From NCBI RefSeq assembly GCF_000597865.1, contig NZ_CP007453.1, forward strand, positions 558,001 through 622,000: a stretch of 64,000 nucleotides of DNA, written 5' to 3'. The DNA is from Peptoclostridium acidaminophilum DSM 3953 (GTDB taxonomy: Bacteria > Bacillota > Clostridia > Peptostreptococcales > Peptostreptococcaceae). The notes below the pieces were generated by a model that was given only the letters and a program-made list of their open reading frames with translations, had not been told where the DNA came from and searched no databases. Positions 47,031-55,424 of the stretch are shown here, one piece after another (the first letter of the stretch is position 1; the number at the start of each line of letters is the position of its first letter). The position numbers were made by a program, and so were the translations under genes.

Positions 47031-48016
47031 CTTTGGTTTAAATTTCTCTTTTCCTGAAGTTCACTCATACGCTCTCCCAGGTAGATGTAAGAGCCCTGGT
47101 CTATCTGGTATGCACACTGTATCACCATGTGCTTGCCTGCAAATTTTTGTATGAGCTTGGCATCCTTATGGCTGCAGAATTTCTCATACCCCTCCGGCAC
47201 AAGCAGCGCATCTATATCCTTTAAGTACGCGCCGCAATCCTTCTCACTATCCAGCAGCCACGGCTGGGAAACGTTAGTCTGTACAGCATATGAACTGCAT
47301 ACACCCTGCAACATCTCAGCAAACCTCTCGCTCTGGCATATGATTCCTACTTTATGGCCCTTTTCCAGCAGCGCCAGCTGCATGATGGTCCTTGGAACCA
47401 GGTCAAGCGCAACCTTGATGATTTTTTCTTTTTCCGCTATTATTTCCCCCAGATCTTTTGCATGGTTGGCAGAAGTCACTATAACGTCCATCTCTTCGCC
47501 TATCTTGTAGGGATATTTCAGAATGTCATCAAACAGGTACTGGTATGTCTCCACATTTTTGAACTTATGCATTGTTTCGTCAAGGTGATAAAGCATCTCA
47601 GGGTTGCATTCAACAAGCGCAAGACTAATCGCCTTGCTAAGACGGACTTTTTCGCGCAGCTTTAAATCTATGAATATTTTCGCCTCCATGGGAGAGATGT
47701 CCAGACTTTCCAGCCTGTTCAGCATTTCCTCTATGGCAGCCATGGCACGTTCTTTTTTGCTTTCGGTGGTCTCCGGACGGTAGCTGATATACGTGCCGCG
47801 CCCCTGGGTCATATCTATCGCGCCCATTTTTTTCAGCTCGTCGTACGCGCGCTTGACGGTGCCGTGGGCGATTTTGAGCTGGTTAGCCATCTCCCGAACG
47901 GTAGCAAGCTTTGTGCCCGCCGGAAGCCTGCCGCTTTTTATATCTGCATAAATTGCGTCAGCCAGCTGCCGATAAATCGGCACGTCGCTTTCAGGATTCA
48001 CTCTATACAGATTCAA
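47024..48016 (-). CDS. GntR-family regulator of the glutamate/citramalate genes
   Basis: 330 residues from the TTG at 48016, chosen because GGGGAG lies 8 bases upstream; a longer frame reaches 48049 without a site. The N-terminal winged helix is YtrA-like (PIYRQLADAIYADIKSGRLP, LATVREMANQLKI, GTVKRAYDELKKMGAI, GRGTYIS). The C-terminal 200 residues look like an alpha/beta ligand-binding domain (DVIVTSANHAKDLGE, HKVGIICQSERFAEML) that could sense a pathway acid. It lies between the glm and cit operons, and near-identical motifs sit at their promoters and its own. Confidence 0.85.
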   Translation of the reverse strand: MNLYRVNPESDVPIYRQLADAIYADIKSGRLPAGTKLATVREMANQLKIAHGTVKRAYDELKKMGAIDMTQGRGTYISYRPETTESKKERAMAAIEEMLNRLESLDISPMEAKIFIDLKLREKVRLSKAISLALVECNPEMLYHLDETMHKFKNVETYQYLFDDILKYPYKIGEEMDVIVTSANHAKDLGEIIAEKEKIIKVALDLVPRTIMQLALLEKGHKVGIICQSERFAEMLQGVCSSYAVQTNVSQPWLLDSEKDCGAYLKDIDALLVPEGYEKFCSHKDAKLIQKFAGKHMVIQCAYQIDQGSYIYLGERMSELQEKRNLNQSK

Positions 48017-48033
48017 ATAAATCAACTCCCCAC

Positions 48034-48051
48034 AATTGTTATAATTCAATT
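48034..48051. promoter_or_regulatory. Candidate GntR operator, site B (autoregulatory)
   Basis: AATTGTTATAATTCAATT overlaps the -10 and start site of the gntR promoter. Confidence 0.65.
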
Positions 48052-48077
48052 ATGGAGATTTGATTCATATTTGTCAA
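48049..48077 (-). promoter_or_regulatory. Promoter of gntR
   Basis: TTGACA, 17 bp, CATAAT on the minus strand, within the 67-base gap between citF and gntR. It lets the regulator be made apart from the cit genes. Confidence 0.65.
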
Positions 48078-48083
48078 GCAGGC

Positions 48084-49499
48084 TTATCCGATGTCAGATA
48101 CGCTGTATATGGTATCCAAAAGCGTTCCGTCGCGGTATATTACCTTTGCCACCGCACGCTCACCCTTTTCCAGCCTTTGGGGCACACCGGTTATTCGCTC
48201 TGCGATTCTCTTGAGTTCATGAATGTCGACTACAGGCAGGCCTGCCTGCCTGAGTCGCTCACCCAGCTCTTTATTCCTAGGGTTTACGGCAATGCCTTTT
48301 TGCGTGACTAGAACATCTATATCCTTTCCAGGCGTGGATATGCAGGTCACTCGATCTGTAACAATCGGCAGGCGCGCTCTCGAGAGCGGAGCAATTATCA
48401 TTGACAGTTTGGCTCCTGCAGCCGTGTCGCTGTGGCCGCCCGACCCCCCCATTATGAATCCGTTTGAGTCGGTGTGGACATTCACGTTGAAATCCGTATC
48501 AATTTCAGTAGCTCCCAGTATGACAACATCGAGGCTGTCGACAACTGCGCTTTTAGCGCTAGGACTTGCGTAATGGGTTGCGGAGATTTCCTGATGCTTA
48601 GGGTTTGAACGGATGGATTCCACAGCCTCCAGATCAAAGCACTGCACATCGAGCAAAGACTGGAAACAGCCCGCCTTGAGCATATCGACCATGTATCCTG
48701 TAATGCCGCCAAGGCCAAAGCTTCCCTTGATATTCTCCCTGAGCATTATGTCCTTCAGGAATTTGGCCGCAGCCAGAGATGCGCCGCCGGCTCCTGTCTG
48801 GAATGAAAATCCATCCTTGAGGAGGCCTGAATGCCTTATTACCCTAGCCGCAGACGAAGCCATGATGAGGCCTATGGGATCGCGCGTTATTTTTGTAGTT
48901 CCTGATACTATGCCGTTAGGGTCTCCTATGGCATCCACAGCCACCACGTAGTCGACATATGTTTCCGGGATTGACCAGTCGGCAAGAGGGTAAGGCACTA
49001 GACTATCAGTGATTACTATAACCTTTTTCGCGTTCATAGCGTCAGGGAAAGCATAGCCCAGGCTGCCGCAGGCGGATTTGCCGTATTTGCCGGTGCAGTT
49101 GCCCATGGTATCCGAAACGGGAGCCGCAATAAAGGCAACGTCTATAGGCGTGACGCCCGATTCTACGGCGCTGGGCCTGCCGCCGTGGGTTCTGAATTCG
49201 ACGAGCTCCTCCATGACGCCCTGGGAAATGAATCTTCCTATGGCTCCGGACATGTAATTCGTTTGAAGTTTCGTAACGACATGGTTTCTGGCATGGTCTA
49301 TAAGCGGAAGGTGCGTATCGAACAGTGAGCTTGCGTTTACAGTCAGCCCTTTGATGTTCATGGCCGCAATCTCCTCCATGACCATGTTCAAAACATAGTC
49401 GCCGTTTCGGAGATGGTGATGAAACGAAATGGTCATACCTTCCTTCAATCCGGATAGTTCAATCGCTTCGCGAAGAGTTTTTACAATTTTATTACTCAT
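48084..49499 (-). CDS. citF: Citrate/citramalate lyase alpha subunit (acyl-ACP transferase)
   Basis: 471 residues, the CoA-transferase-like alpha subunit. Typical regions are SFHHHLRNGDYVLNMV, GRPSAVESG, FQTGAGGASLAAAKFL and GSGGHSDTAAGAKL. It swaps the acetyl group of the carrier protein for the substrate acid. The start overlaps the citE stop. In this neighbourhood the substrate is most likely (S)-citramalate rather than citrate, because the genes that make it from glutamate are adjacent. Sequence alone cannot separate the two. Confidence 0.9.
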   Translation of the reverse strand: MSNKIVKTLREAIELSGLKEGMTISFHHHLRNGDYVLNMVMEEIAAMNIKGLTVNASSLFDTHLPLIDHARNHVVTKLQTNYMSGAIGRFISQGVMEELVEFRTHGGRPSAVESGVTPIDVAFIAAPVSDTMGNCTGKYGKSACGSLGYAFPDAMNAKKVIVITDSLVPYPLADWSIPETYVDYVVAVDAIGDPNGIVSGTTKITRDPIGLIMASSAARVIRHSGLLKDGFSFQTGAGGASLAAAKFLKDIMLRENIKGSFGLGGITGYMVDMLKAGCFQSLLDVQCFDLEAVESIRSNPKHQEISATHYASPSAKSAVVDSLDVVILGATEIDTDFNVNVHTDSNGFIMGGSGGHSDTAAGAKLSMIIAPLSRARLPIVTDRVTCISTPGKDIDVLVTQKGIAVNPRNKELGERLRQAGLPVVDIHELKRIAERITGVPQRLEKGERAVAKVIYRDGTLLDTIYSVSDIG

Positions 49500-50376
49500 T
49501 TCCGCCACCTGCCATCATTAAAAGTTCCTCCGCCATAGCTATCGTCTGCTGCGCGCGGGCCACAATTGGAGCATCTATCATTTTCCCGCGCAGCGAAATT
49601 GCGCCACGACCTTGCTCCTTTGCTATGCGAATGGCTTCCATCACCTCATAGGCATAATCTATGTCCTCCTGGGACGGGCTGAACACCTGGTTTATTGCGG
49701 TGACGTGCCTTGGGGAGATTGAGGCCTTTCCTGTGAAGCCGAGACTTTTAGCATATTCTGTGTCCGCGTATATGCCTTCATCATCGTTTACGTCGGTGAA
49801 GGGCGTGTCATAAGCATCGACGCCTGCCGCCCGGGCCGCGCAAACCAGCCGCTTCCTGGCGTAGTCTATTTCATTTCCCTCCCTGGTTCTCTTGCAGCGC
49901 AGGTCAGCAGTGAGGTCCTCGCCGCCCAGCTGCAGCGCGCAAACACGCCTGGACGCCATAGCTATTTGAAACGCATTTTCTACTCCCAGCGCAGTTTCTA
50001 TAAGGGGCATAAGCTTTACACTGTTGCTTTCAATGCCCAGGCTGCTCTCGAGCTTTGTTATGTACGCATCGATAGCTTGCACATCAGCCGCACAGCTCAT
50101 TTTTGGAGGCATTATCACATCCGGTTTAAGGGGCACGATTTCATCCAGGTCCGATTTCCAGTATTCGGAGTCCATGGAATTGATCCTGACGAGCACCTCG
50201 CTCTTTTCGAACTTCATCAGCCTTATTGCGTTGCGGACAAGAATGCGCGCAGCGTCCTTCTCCGAAGGCGCTACGGCATCCTCCAGATCGAGTATTACAG
50301 CGTCTGCGCCAAGTTCATCGCCGTTTATTATGATGTTTGGGGTGTTGCCAGGCAAAAAAAGCATTGAGCGTCTCAT
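49492..50376 (-). CDS. citE: Citrate/citramalate lyase beta subunit (lyase)
   Basis: 294 residues, HpcH/HpaI aldolase-like barrel. It opens MRRSMLFLPGNTPNI, then DAVILDLEDAVAPSEKDAAR and LMPLIETALGVENA with the catalytic acids. It cleaves the acid-S-ACP adduct into acetyl-S-ACP and a 2-oxoacid (pyruvate if citramalate, oxaloacetate if citrate). It overlaps both citD (ATGA) and citF, so the subunits are made together. Confidence 0.93.
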   Translation of the reverse strand: MRRSMLFLPGNTPNIIINGDELGADAVILDLEDAVAPSEKDAARILVRNAIRLMKFEKSEVLVRINSMDSEYWKSDLDEIVPLKPDVIMPPKMSCAADVQAIDAYITKLESSLGIESNSVKLMPLIETALGVENAFQIAMASRRVCALQLGGEDLTADLRCKRTREGNEIDYARKRLVCAARAAGVDAYDTPFTDVNDDEGIYADTEYAKSLGFTGKASISPRHVTAINQVFSPSQEDIDYAYEVMEAIRIAKEQGRGAISLRGKMIDAPIVARAQQTIAMAEELLMMAGGGNE

Positions 50377-50648
50377 ATCTGTTCGGCCTCCCCTCTTTTG
50401 ATGGCGGCTTCGACGCGCGCCCTGATAACGCAGTCCAAGGCACCTCGGTCAACTATTTTGACCTTTGCGCTTTCAACCTCAAGCTGCTCGAACATTTCAA
50501 ACACGACGCTTCGGATTGCATCCCCGAACTGCTTCATCACTACCGATTCTATCTGGATATCTATTCCGCAGTCACACGGCTCCAGCTCCACATATACGTC
50601 GCTGGATTCTATGGTTCCGGCATAGGCTCTTCTAACTATTTTTGTCAT
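50373..50648 (-). CDS. citD: Citrate/citramalate lyase acyl carrier protein (gamma subunit)
   Basis: 91 residues. The prosthetic-group Ser is Ser15 in AGTIESSDV, matching the known GTxES-S-D motif. It carries the phosphoribosyl-dephospho-CoA arm put on by CitX/CitG and loaded with acetate by CitC. First gene of citD-citE-citF. GAGGAGGAG precedes the ATG. Confidence 0.93.
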   Translation of the reverse strand: MTKIVRRAYAGTIESSDVYVELEPCDCGIDIQIESVVMKQFGDAIRSVVFEMFEQLEVESAKVKIVDRGALDCVIRARVEAAIKRGEAEQI

Positions 50649-50675
50649 TATGACTCCTCCTCGCTAGACCATTGC

Positions 50676-50693
50676 ATTAGTACTATATCAATT
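50676..50693. promoter_or_regulatory. Candidate GntR operator, site C (cit promoter)
   Basis: ATTAGTACTATATCAATT matches site A in 14 of 18 bases, the half TATATCAATT being exact. It begins directly downstream of the citD -10 box, at the predicted transcription start. Confidence 0.5.
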
Positions 50694-50700
50694 AACAAGA

Positions 50701-50729
50701 ATTATATAATACAATTTGTATTTTTTCAA
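50701..50729 (-). promoter_or_regulatory. Promoter of citDEF
   Basis: TTGAAA, 17 bp, TATAAT on the minus strand. The 211-base divergent region must also hold the citC promoter, which was not resolved. Confidence 0.7.
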
Positions 50730-50859
50730 TCTATTTTCGGTTTTTCATCTTTTCAAATCAAATGCTATGAAGTATACTTGTTACATACCGAAAACCGCCA
50801 ATATCAAGGGATAAGAATTAAGATTAACCCTAGTTATGTGGATTTAAGGAGGCTTAAAT

Positions 50860-51846
50860 ATGGAAATTGAATACGGCCGCCCATTTTCTAAAGGGAAATT
50901 AAGCGCACTGAAGGATTTCCTGGAGAAATCCGGCTTGGATTATGAACCCGCTATAGAATTTACTGTAAATGTGATGCAAGACGGAGAAATTATTGCCACA
51001 GGTTCATTAGATAATAATATATTAAAGTGTATCGCCGTGTCAGAAGCCCATCAGGGAGAGGGGCTCACTGCCACCATTGTAACGGAGCTTCAAAAGGAAG
51101 CCTTTTTCCGAAATCTGCGCCATCTTTTTTTGTATACCAAGCCTAAGAATATAGCAATGTTTGAGTCGCTCTTCTTCTATCCCGTGGCGCAAACAGCCGA
51201 CGCCCTGCTTATGGAAAACGAGCGCAATGGAATAAGGAATTATGTTGCAGCTCTCGATTGCCCTACAAAGGAAGGGGTAATAGGTGCGATTGTTGCTAAC
51301 TGCAATCCATTCACTCTTGGCCACAGGTATCTGATTGAGACCGCAGCTAGAGAGTGCGACTGGCTCCATGTTTTCATCCTGTCCGAGGACAGGAGCGCGT
51401 TCTCGGCTAGGACAAGATTGGAGCTTGCAAAAGAGTCAACAAAGGATTTGCCTAATGTGACAATTCATCAGACCGGAGACTATCTGATCTCCTATGCGAC
51501 ATTCCCAAAATATTTCATCAAAGATATTACGAATGTAAGCGACATACAGTGCCAGCTGGATATCGAGATATTCCAGAAGCATTTTGCCCCTGCACTGAAT
51601 ATTACAAGGCGCTACATCGGAACAGAACCTCTCTCACCCGTTACAAACGCCTACAACCAGCAGCTCAAGCGGGAACTGCCGAAAAGCGGCATACAGGTCC
51701 TGGAGATTCCCAGAATTGAGATTTCAGGAATTCCCGTCAGCGCCAGCGCTGTGCGCGCCGCACTAGAGAGCGGAGATTTTGAAGGCTTGAAAAAGCTCGT
51801 TCCACCTGCCACCTACGAATACCTGCTGAATGCCTATAAGAAATAA
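50860..51846 (+). CDS. citC: Citrate/citramalate lyase acetate:ACP ligase
   Basis: 328 residues: a GNAT-like N-terminal domain (ITGSLD-type region, VSEAHQGEGLTATIV) and a nucleotidyltransferase domain with NPFTLGHRYLIE (the HxGH-type motif) and ISGIPVSASAVRAAL. It uses ATP and acetate to acetylate the CitD arm, turning on the lyase. It heads a plus-strand operon divergent from citDEF. AAGGAGG precedes the ATG. Confidence 0.93.
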   Translation: MEIEYGRPFSKGKLSALKDFLEKSGLDYEPAIEFTVNVMQDGEIIATGSLDNNILKCIAVSEAHQGEGLTATIVTELQKEAFFRNLRHLFLYTKPKNIAMFESLFFYPVAQTADALLMENERNGIRNYVAALDCPTKEGVIGAIVANCNPFTLGHRYLIETAARECDWLHVFILSEDRSAFSARTRLELAKESTKDLPNVTIHQTGDYLISYATFPKYFIKDITNVSDIQCQLDIEIFQKHFAPALNITRRYIGTEPLSPVTNAYNQQLKRELPKSGIQVLEIPRIEISGIPVSASAVRAALESGDFEGLKKLVPPATYEYLLNAYKK

Positions 51847-51858
51847 GGAGGAAGCAAT

Positions 51859-52824
51859 ATGCCATTTTCATATAAAATGCAAAAAAGCCATGTCTTCAGC
51901 ACATTTTATGCTCCCCGGGGAAGGAAGAGGATTTACGAGCTCGGCATGCAGATAGCCCAGCTGTATCTAAGCCCCTTCGATCAGATTATCGGCGTTGTCG
52001 GCGAGGCCGGTTCAGGAAAGAGCGCTCTTATAAAAGGCATGTTCCCCGGTTTGGAATTGACTAATGATGACGACGGCGTCAATGTCCGCCCGCTGCCTTT
52101 GTTGGAACAGGATGAAGAAACAGGCTTTTTTTCGCCCCATACCTACCATCTGGACATACGTTTTGAGATGGGCTTCACATCGGCGCCAGTGCTGGCTGCA
52201 GCCATTCTGAAGGCTGTGCACCGGGGAAAACGTGTCATCGTTGAGCACTTTGACCTGATCTTTCCTTTTTTAAGCCAGAATGCCAACCTTCTGATAGGTG
52301 TCGGAGAAGAAATCCTGCTGACCCGGCCTAACCTGTTTGGCCCGGAGCCGGGCGAAATATATGATATCGTCCATAACTCGCTACTTTACCGACTTATGGC
52401 CCATACAGCCGAGGACCTCACCGAGCTTTTCCTATCCACTGAGGATATGGAGCGTGCGGAGCATGACGATATCAACCACGGCTTCATTATTTCCTTCAAG
52501 GACAAGACTCCCGATGTCGACCTGGAGGATCTGGAGAGGAAAGTGAATGAGCTGATAGCGCAGAAGATTTCAATTTGCTATCTGGATGAAGGCCATGTAA
52601 CCATCGGAGGAAAACCCCACGCCTGCACAGGCCCCAGGACCCACGTATCCAACACCGGGGAGATAATCGGCTTCCGACTTCTTAAAAACTTCATTTATGA
52701 CAGCGCAAACAAACGCTATCTCATTGTCGGCTGCATTGGCGAAAATTCCGAGGAGAACCTTAAGAATGTGATGAAGCTGAACCCTACCAATATGAACAAG
52801 GTTGCGCCGCTGTATGAATTTTAA
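51859..52824 (+). CDS. P-loop protein with AlaRS second-additional-domain-like C-terminus
   Basis: 321 residues, function unknown. A nucleotide-binding loop GEAGSGKS lies at 48-55, followed by VIVEHFDLIFP as a possible Walker B. The C-terminal part resembles the second additional (editing) domain of alanyl-tRNA synthetase: EHDDINHG and KPHACTGPRTHVSNTGEIIG, with His and Cys/His spaced like metal ligands. It lies between citC and citXG with tight spacing (12-base gap, then an 11-base overlap). A role in lyase maturation or substrate handling is inferred from position only. Confidence 0.75.
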   Translation: MPFSYKMQKSHVFSTFYAPRGRKRIYELGMQIAQLYLSPFDQIIGVVGEAGSGKSALIKGMFPGLELTNDDDGVNVRPLPLLEQDEETGFFSPHTYHLDIRFEMGFTSAPVLAAAILKAVHRGKRVIVEHFDLIFPFLSQNANLLIGVGEEILLTRPNLFGPEPGEIYDIVHNSLLYRLMAHTAEDLTELFLSTEDMERAEHDDINHGFIISFKDKTPDVDLEDLERKVNELIAQKISICYLDEGHVTIGGKPHACTGPRTHVSNTGEIIGFRLLKNFIYDSANKRYLIVGCIGENSEENLKNVMKLNPTNMNKVAPLYEF

Positions 52825-54088
52825 TGCTGGAAGCATAACCCTGCAGCAGGTTCTGGACGCCCGGGACCACCGCCATGAAATACAGCAGCTGCTGCTTTCA
52901 GAATTTCGCCGTCCGGTTCTGAGCTTTACCATGAACATCGCCGGCGAGGTCAAAAATTCGCCTCTGATCAAGCTTGCTTTCGACCACGGCATACAATCTA
53001 TAACCGACCTCCTTGGAACTCCGCATAAAATGGAGATTTTGCGAAAGCCAACAGGATGCGAAGCTTTCCTCGTCTACGGAAAGTCTGCTGAAAAAATCAA
53101 GCAAACCTGCATTAATATTGAGTCGAAAAGCCCGATCGGGCGTCTTTTCGATATGGACGTTATAGATGCCGATGGCCAGAAGCTTTCAAGACAGGAGCCC
53201 CGGACCTGCATAGTGTGCGGCGGACCTGTGGCTCCATGTTCACGCAGCAGGGCCCACGGTCTGGATGCAGTCAAGGCCCGGACTAATCAGCTTCTTCTGC
53301 AGTTTGCGGCAAAGCAATTTGAGGGCCTGGCAGCAGAGGCCTTGGTTGAGGAGGTCCGCTTCACGCCAAAGCCGGGACTTGTCGACCTTCGCAATCAGGG
53401 TTCGCATAAAGATATGGATTTCGCCATGTTTGAACGCAGCGCCGATTCCCTGCGCTCTTATTTTTCAGAAGCCTTTCTGCTGGGCGCTGAAGAAAAAGAC
53501 TGCATGAAAAAACTGCAGAAGGCTGGAATTGCCGCAGAATCCCGCATGCTGGAGACAACCGGCGGAGTCAACACCCACAAGGGCGCCATTTACGCCTTCG
53601 GACTCATATTGGCGGCCCTGGGCAATTATCTCATGCGCGGCGATGACATTTTTCAACATGCAAGCCGCCTTGCCAGAGCGGCAGAAGTTTCTGACTCAAA
53701 AACACATGGCAGGGAGGTTTTTGAAAAATTCGGCATCCGAGGCGCCAGAGAAGAAGCTGAAGCCGGTTTTCCTTCTGCGAAAAAGGCATATCTGCTTTTG
53801 AAACATTCCGGCGGAGACATGCTGTCAACACTTTTGCAGCTTATCTCCGAGTGCCCTGACACTAATCTACTCTATCGCGGAGGCTTGGAGGGACTTGTAT
53901 ATGCCCAAAACTGGGCAAAATTTGTCTTGAACCGTCCGGCTTTTTCGCGGCCTTCGCTTACAAAACGCATGGATCAAGCTTTTATCCGCAAAAACTTGAG
54001 TCCGGGAGGCTGCGCCGATCTGCTGGCTTTGGCCCTGTTTCTGCGGAAAGTGGATAGCTTATGGAATGAAAATGACTGCATACAGTAG
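52814..54088 (+). CDS. citXG: CitX-CitG fusion: lyase prosthetic-group synthesis and attachment
   Basis: 424 residues. The CitX part (1 to about 165) has LDARDHRHEIQ, LSFTMNIAGEVKNSP and RTCIVCGGPVAPCSRSRAHG; it transfers the arm to CitD. The CitG part (about 170-424) has EVRFTPKPGLVDLRNQGSHK and ETTGGVNTHKGAIYAFG; it makes triphosphoribosyl-dephospho-CoA from dephospho-CoA and ATP. The ATG overlaps the end of the upstream gene. Confidence 0.92.
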   Translation: MNFNAGSITLQQVLDARDHRHEIQQLLLSEFRRPVLSFTMNIAGEVKNSPLIKLAFDHGIQSITDLLGTPHKMEILRKPTGCEAFLVYGKSAEKIKQTCINIESKSPIGRLFDMDVIDADGQKLSRQEPRTCIVCGGPVAPCSRSRAHGLDAVKARTNQLLLQFAAKQFEGLAAEALVEEVRFTPKPGLVDLRNQGSHKDMDFAMFERSADSLRSYFSEAFLLGAEEKDCMKKLQKAGIAAESRMLETTGGVNTHKGAIYAFGLILAALGNYLMRGDDIFQHASRLARAAEVSDSKTHGREVFEKFGIRGAREEAEAGFPSAKKAYLLLKHSGGDMLSTLLQLISECPDTNLLYRGGLEGLVYAQNWAKFVLNRPAFSRPSLTKRMDQAFIRKNLSPGGCADLLALALFLRKVDSLWNENDCIQ

Positions 54089-54118
54089 GGTCGTCGAGGT
54101 GCATGTTTTGTCAGAAAA

Positions 54119-54167
54119 CAAGAAAAGAACTAGAGACTTCGTTTAAAAGTCCTAGTTCTTTTCTCTT
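54119..54167. terminator. Bidirectional terminator between citXG and hutD
   Basis: AAGAAAAGAACTAG pairs with CTAGTTCTTTTCTCTT, with an inner GACTT/AAGTC stem, between convergent operons. Confidence 0.85.
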
Positions 54168-54174
54168 TGGATTG

Positions 54175-54789
54175 CTATAATGCTTTTTCCGAAATTACCG
54201 CCCTTATAACTGCAGCTTCGTCTTTTGATTTGTTTGTAAGCCTCAGCATCACACTTTCCTCGTCAGGCGATTGCGTTATATGGAACAAGTCTTTTTCCTC
54301 GATGTTGAATCTATTTTTATCGATTTCAACCAAAAGGTCTCCGTTTAATGCATAGAAAACATTAGTAACCTTCTTCTCTTTACCGAGATTTATATCGACT
54401 TGTTCCCCTGCTTTAAGGGAGCATACCTCCAGGCTTCCGGAAAACCCCTGCGCAAGCATCAGATTGAAATCAGTTGCCTTTCCGCGGCTTACGGTTGCCC
54501 AGTCTCCCATAAAACAATCCTGCTGAAAAGTGTCTAGCACCTTGTTGTAATGGTTCTCATGCTCGAGCATTATCTGACCCTCGGTAACCATGATATGTCT
54601 TGTTATTCCAGGCAGGCTCGTGAATACGGATTCAGACGCCTCAACCTTTGCAGAGCTGAGCCTCCATTTGAAGGTTCTTTCACTGTAGCTGCTGCCGCTT
54701 GGATATATCAGGAGCTCCGTCGTTGTCCCTCCCGACCATTGGCTGGTTTGGTATTGTGACTTTTTTACTATTCCGATGCTTGTCTCCAT
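54175..54789 (-). CDS. hutD: HutD family protein
   Basis: 204 residues, bicupin fold. The family opening is SQYQTSQWSGGTTTELLIYP, followed by WRLSSAKVEASESVFTSLPG. HutD is thought to buffer histidine use, perhaps by binding formylglutamate or urocanate, but no reaction is established. It is the last gene of the hut operon, 17 bases after fchA. Confidence 0.9.
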   Translation of the reverse strand: METSIGIVKKSQYQTSQWSGGTTTELLIYPSGSSYSERTFKWRLSSAKVEASESVFTSLPGITRHIMVTEGQIMLEHENHYNKVLDTFQQDCFMGDWATVSRGKATDFNLMLAQGFSGSLEVCSLKAGEQVDINLGKEKKVTNVFYALNGDLLVEIDKNRFNIEEKDLFHITQSPDEESVMLRLTNKSKDEAAVIRAVISEKAL

Positions 54790-54806
54790 TCAAACTACCT
54801 TCTTTT

Positions 54807-55424
54807 TTATAAAACTACCTTCGAGAGTATTTCTTCTTCCCTAAGCTTTACATTCTTTTCTAGCTCGTCAACCTCTTTGGCAACCTTTTCAACAAACTCA
54901 CTGTCCTTAATGGAGCCCAGGTTTATTTTTACGTTATATAGAGCTGAAAGCACTGCAGTCCTGGCCATCATCGTAGCTACTGCCGCATCTGTAACAGCAT
55001 TCTTATTTCCTTTTTCCACTGCCACCTGAGCCAGCGCCATGATTTTGTAGGCTTCTCTTGCCACGTCAAGAGGCACCAGAGCCGCCAGCTTGGTAGCATC
55101 CTGTATGGCTTTTTTTCTCTGCTCAATATTCTCATCTGTATCCTTTGGAAGCTTGAAGGCATTCATAACCTCGTTGAAAGCATCAGAATCCTTGTCTATA
55201 TACTCCACAAAAAGACTCTTCATTCTCGCCGCCTCTTTGGCAACAGACTCGGCCTCTTCCTGGACGTCCTCATATCCTTTTTTGCCCAGCGTCAAATTGG
55301 CCACCATTTGCGTTAGGGCTGCAGAAAATGCCGCGCTTACCGCCGCAATGCTTCCGCCGCCAGGCACAGGCGAATTAGAAGCAGTCTCCTCCAAAAAATC
55401 TACTACCGTTAAATTTGCTAGCAT
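54807..55424 (-). CDS. fchA: Formimidoyltetrahydrofolate cyclodeaminase
   Basis: 205 residues, all helical, with the signature NSPVPGGGSIAAVSAAFSAAL. It converts 5-formimino-THF to methenyl-THF and ammonia, saving the one-carbon unit of histidine. In animals it is fused to the formiminotransferase; here the two are separate, as in other clostridia. It overlaps the hutI stop by 7 bases. Confidence 0.93.
   Translation of the reverse strand: MLANLTVVDFLEETASNSPVPGGGSIAAVSAAFSAALTQMVANLTLGKKGYEDVQEEAESVAKEAARMKSLFVEYIDKDSDAFNEVMNAFKLPKDTDENIEQRKKAIQDATKLAALVPLDVAREAYKIMALAQVAVEKGNKNAVTDAAVATMMARTAVLSALYNVKINLGSIKDSEFVEKVAKEVDELEKNVKLREEEILSKVVL

Noticed and set aside
48084-54088. Citrate fermentation operon
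   Set aside because: No citrate transporter or oxaloacetate decarboxylase is present, and the location with glutamate mutase favours citramalate.
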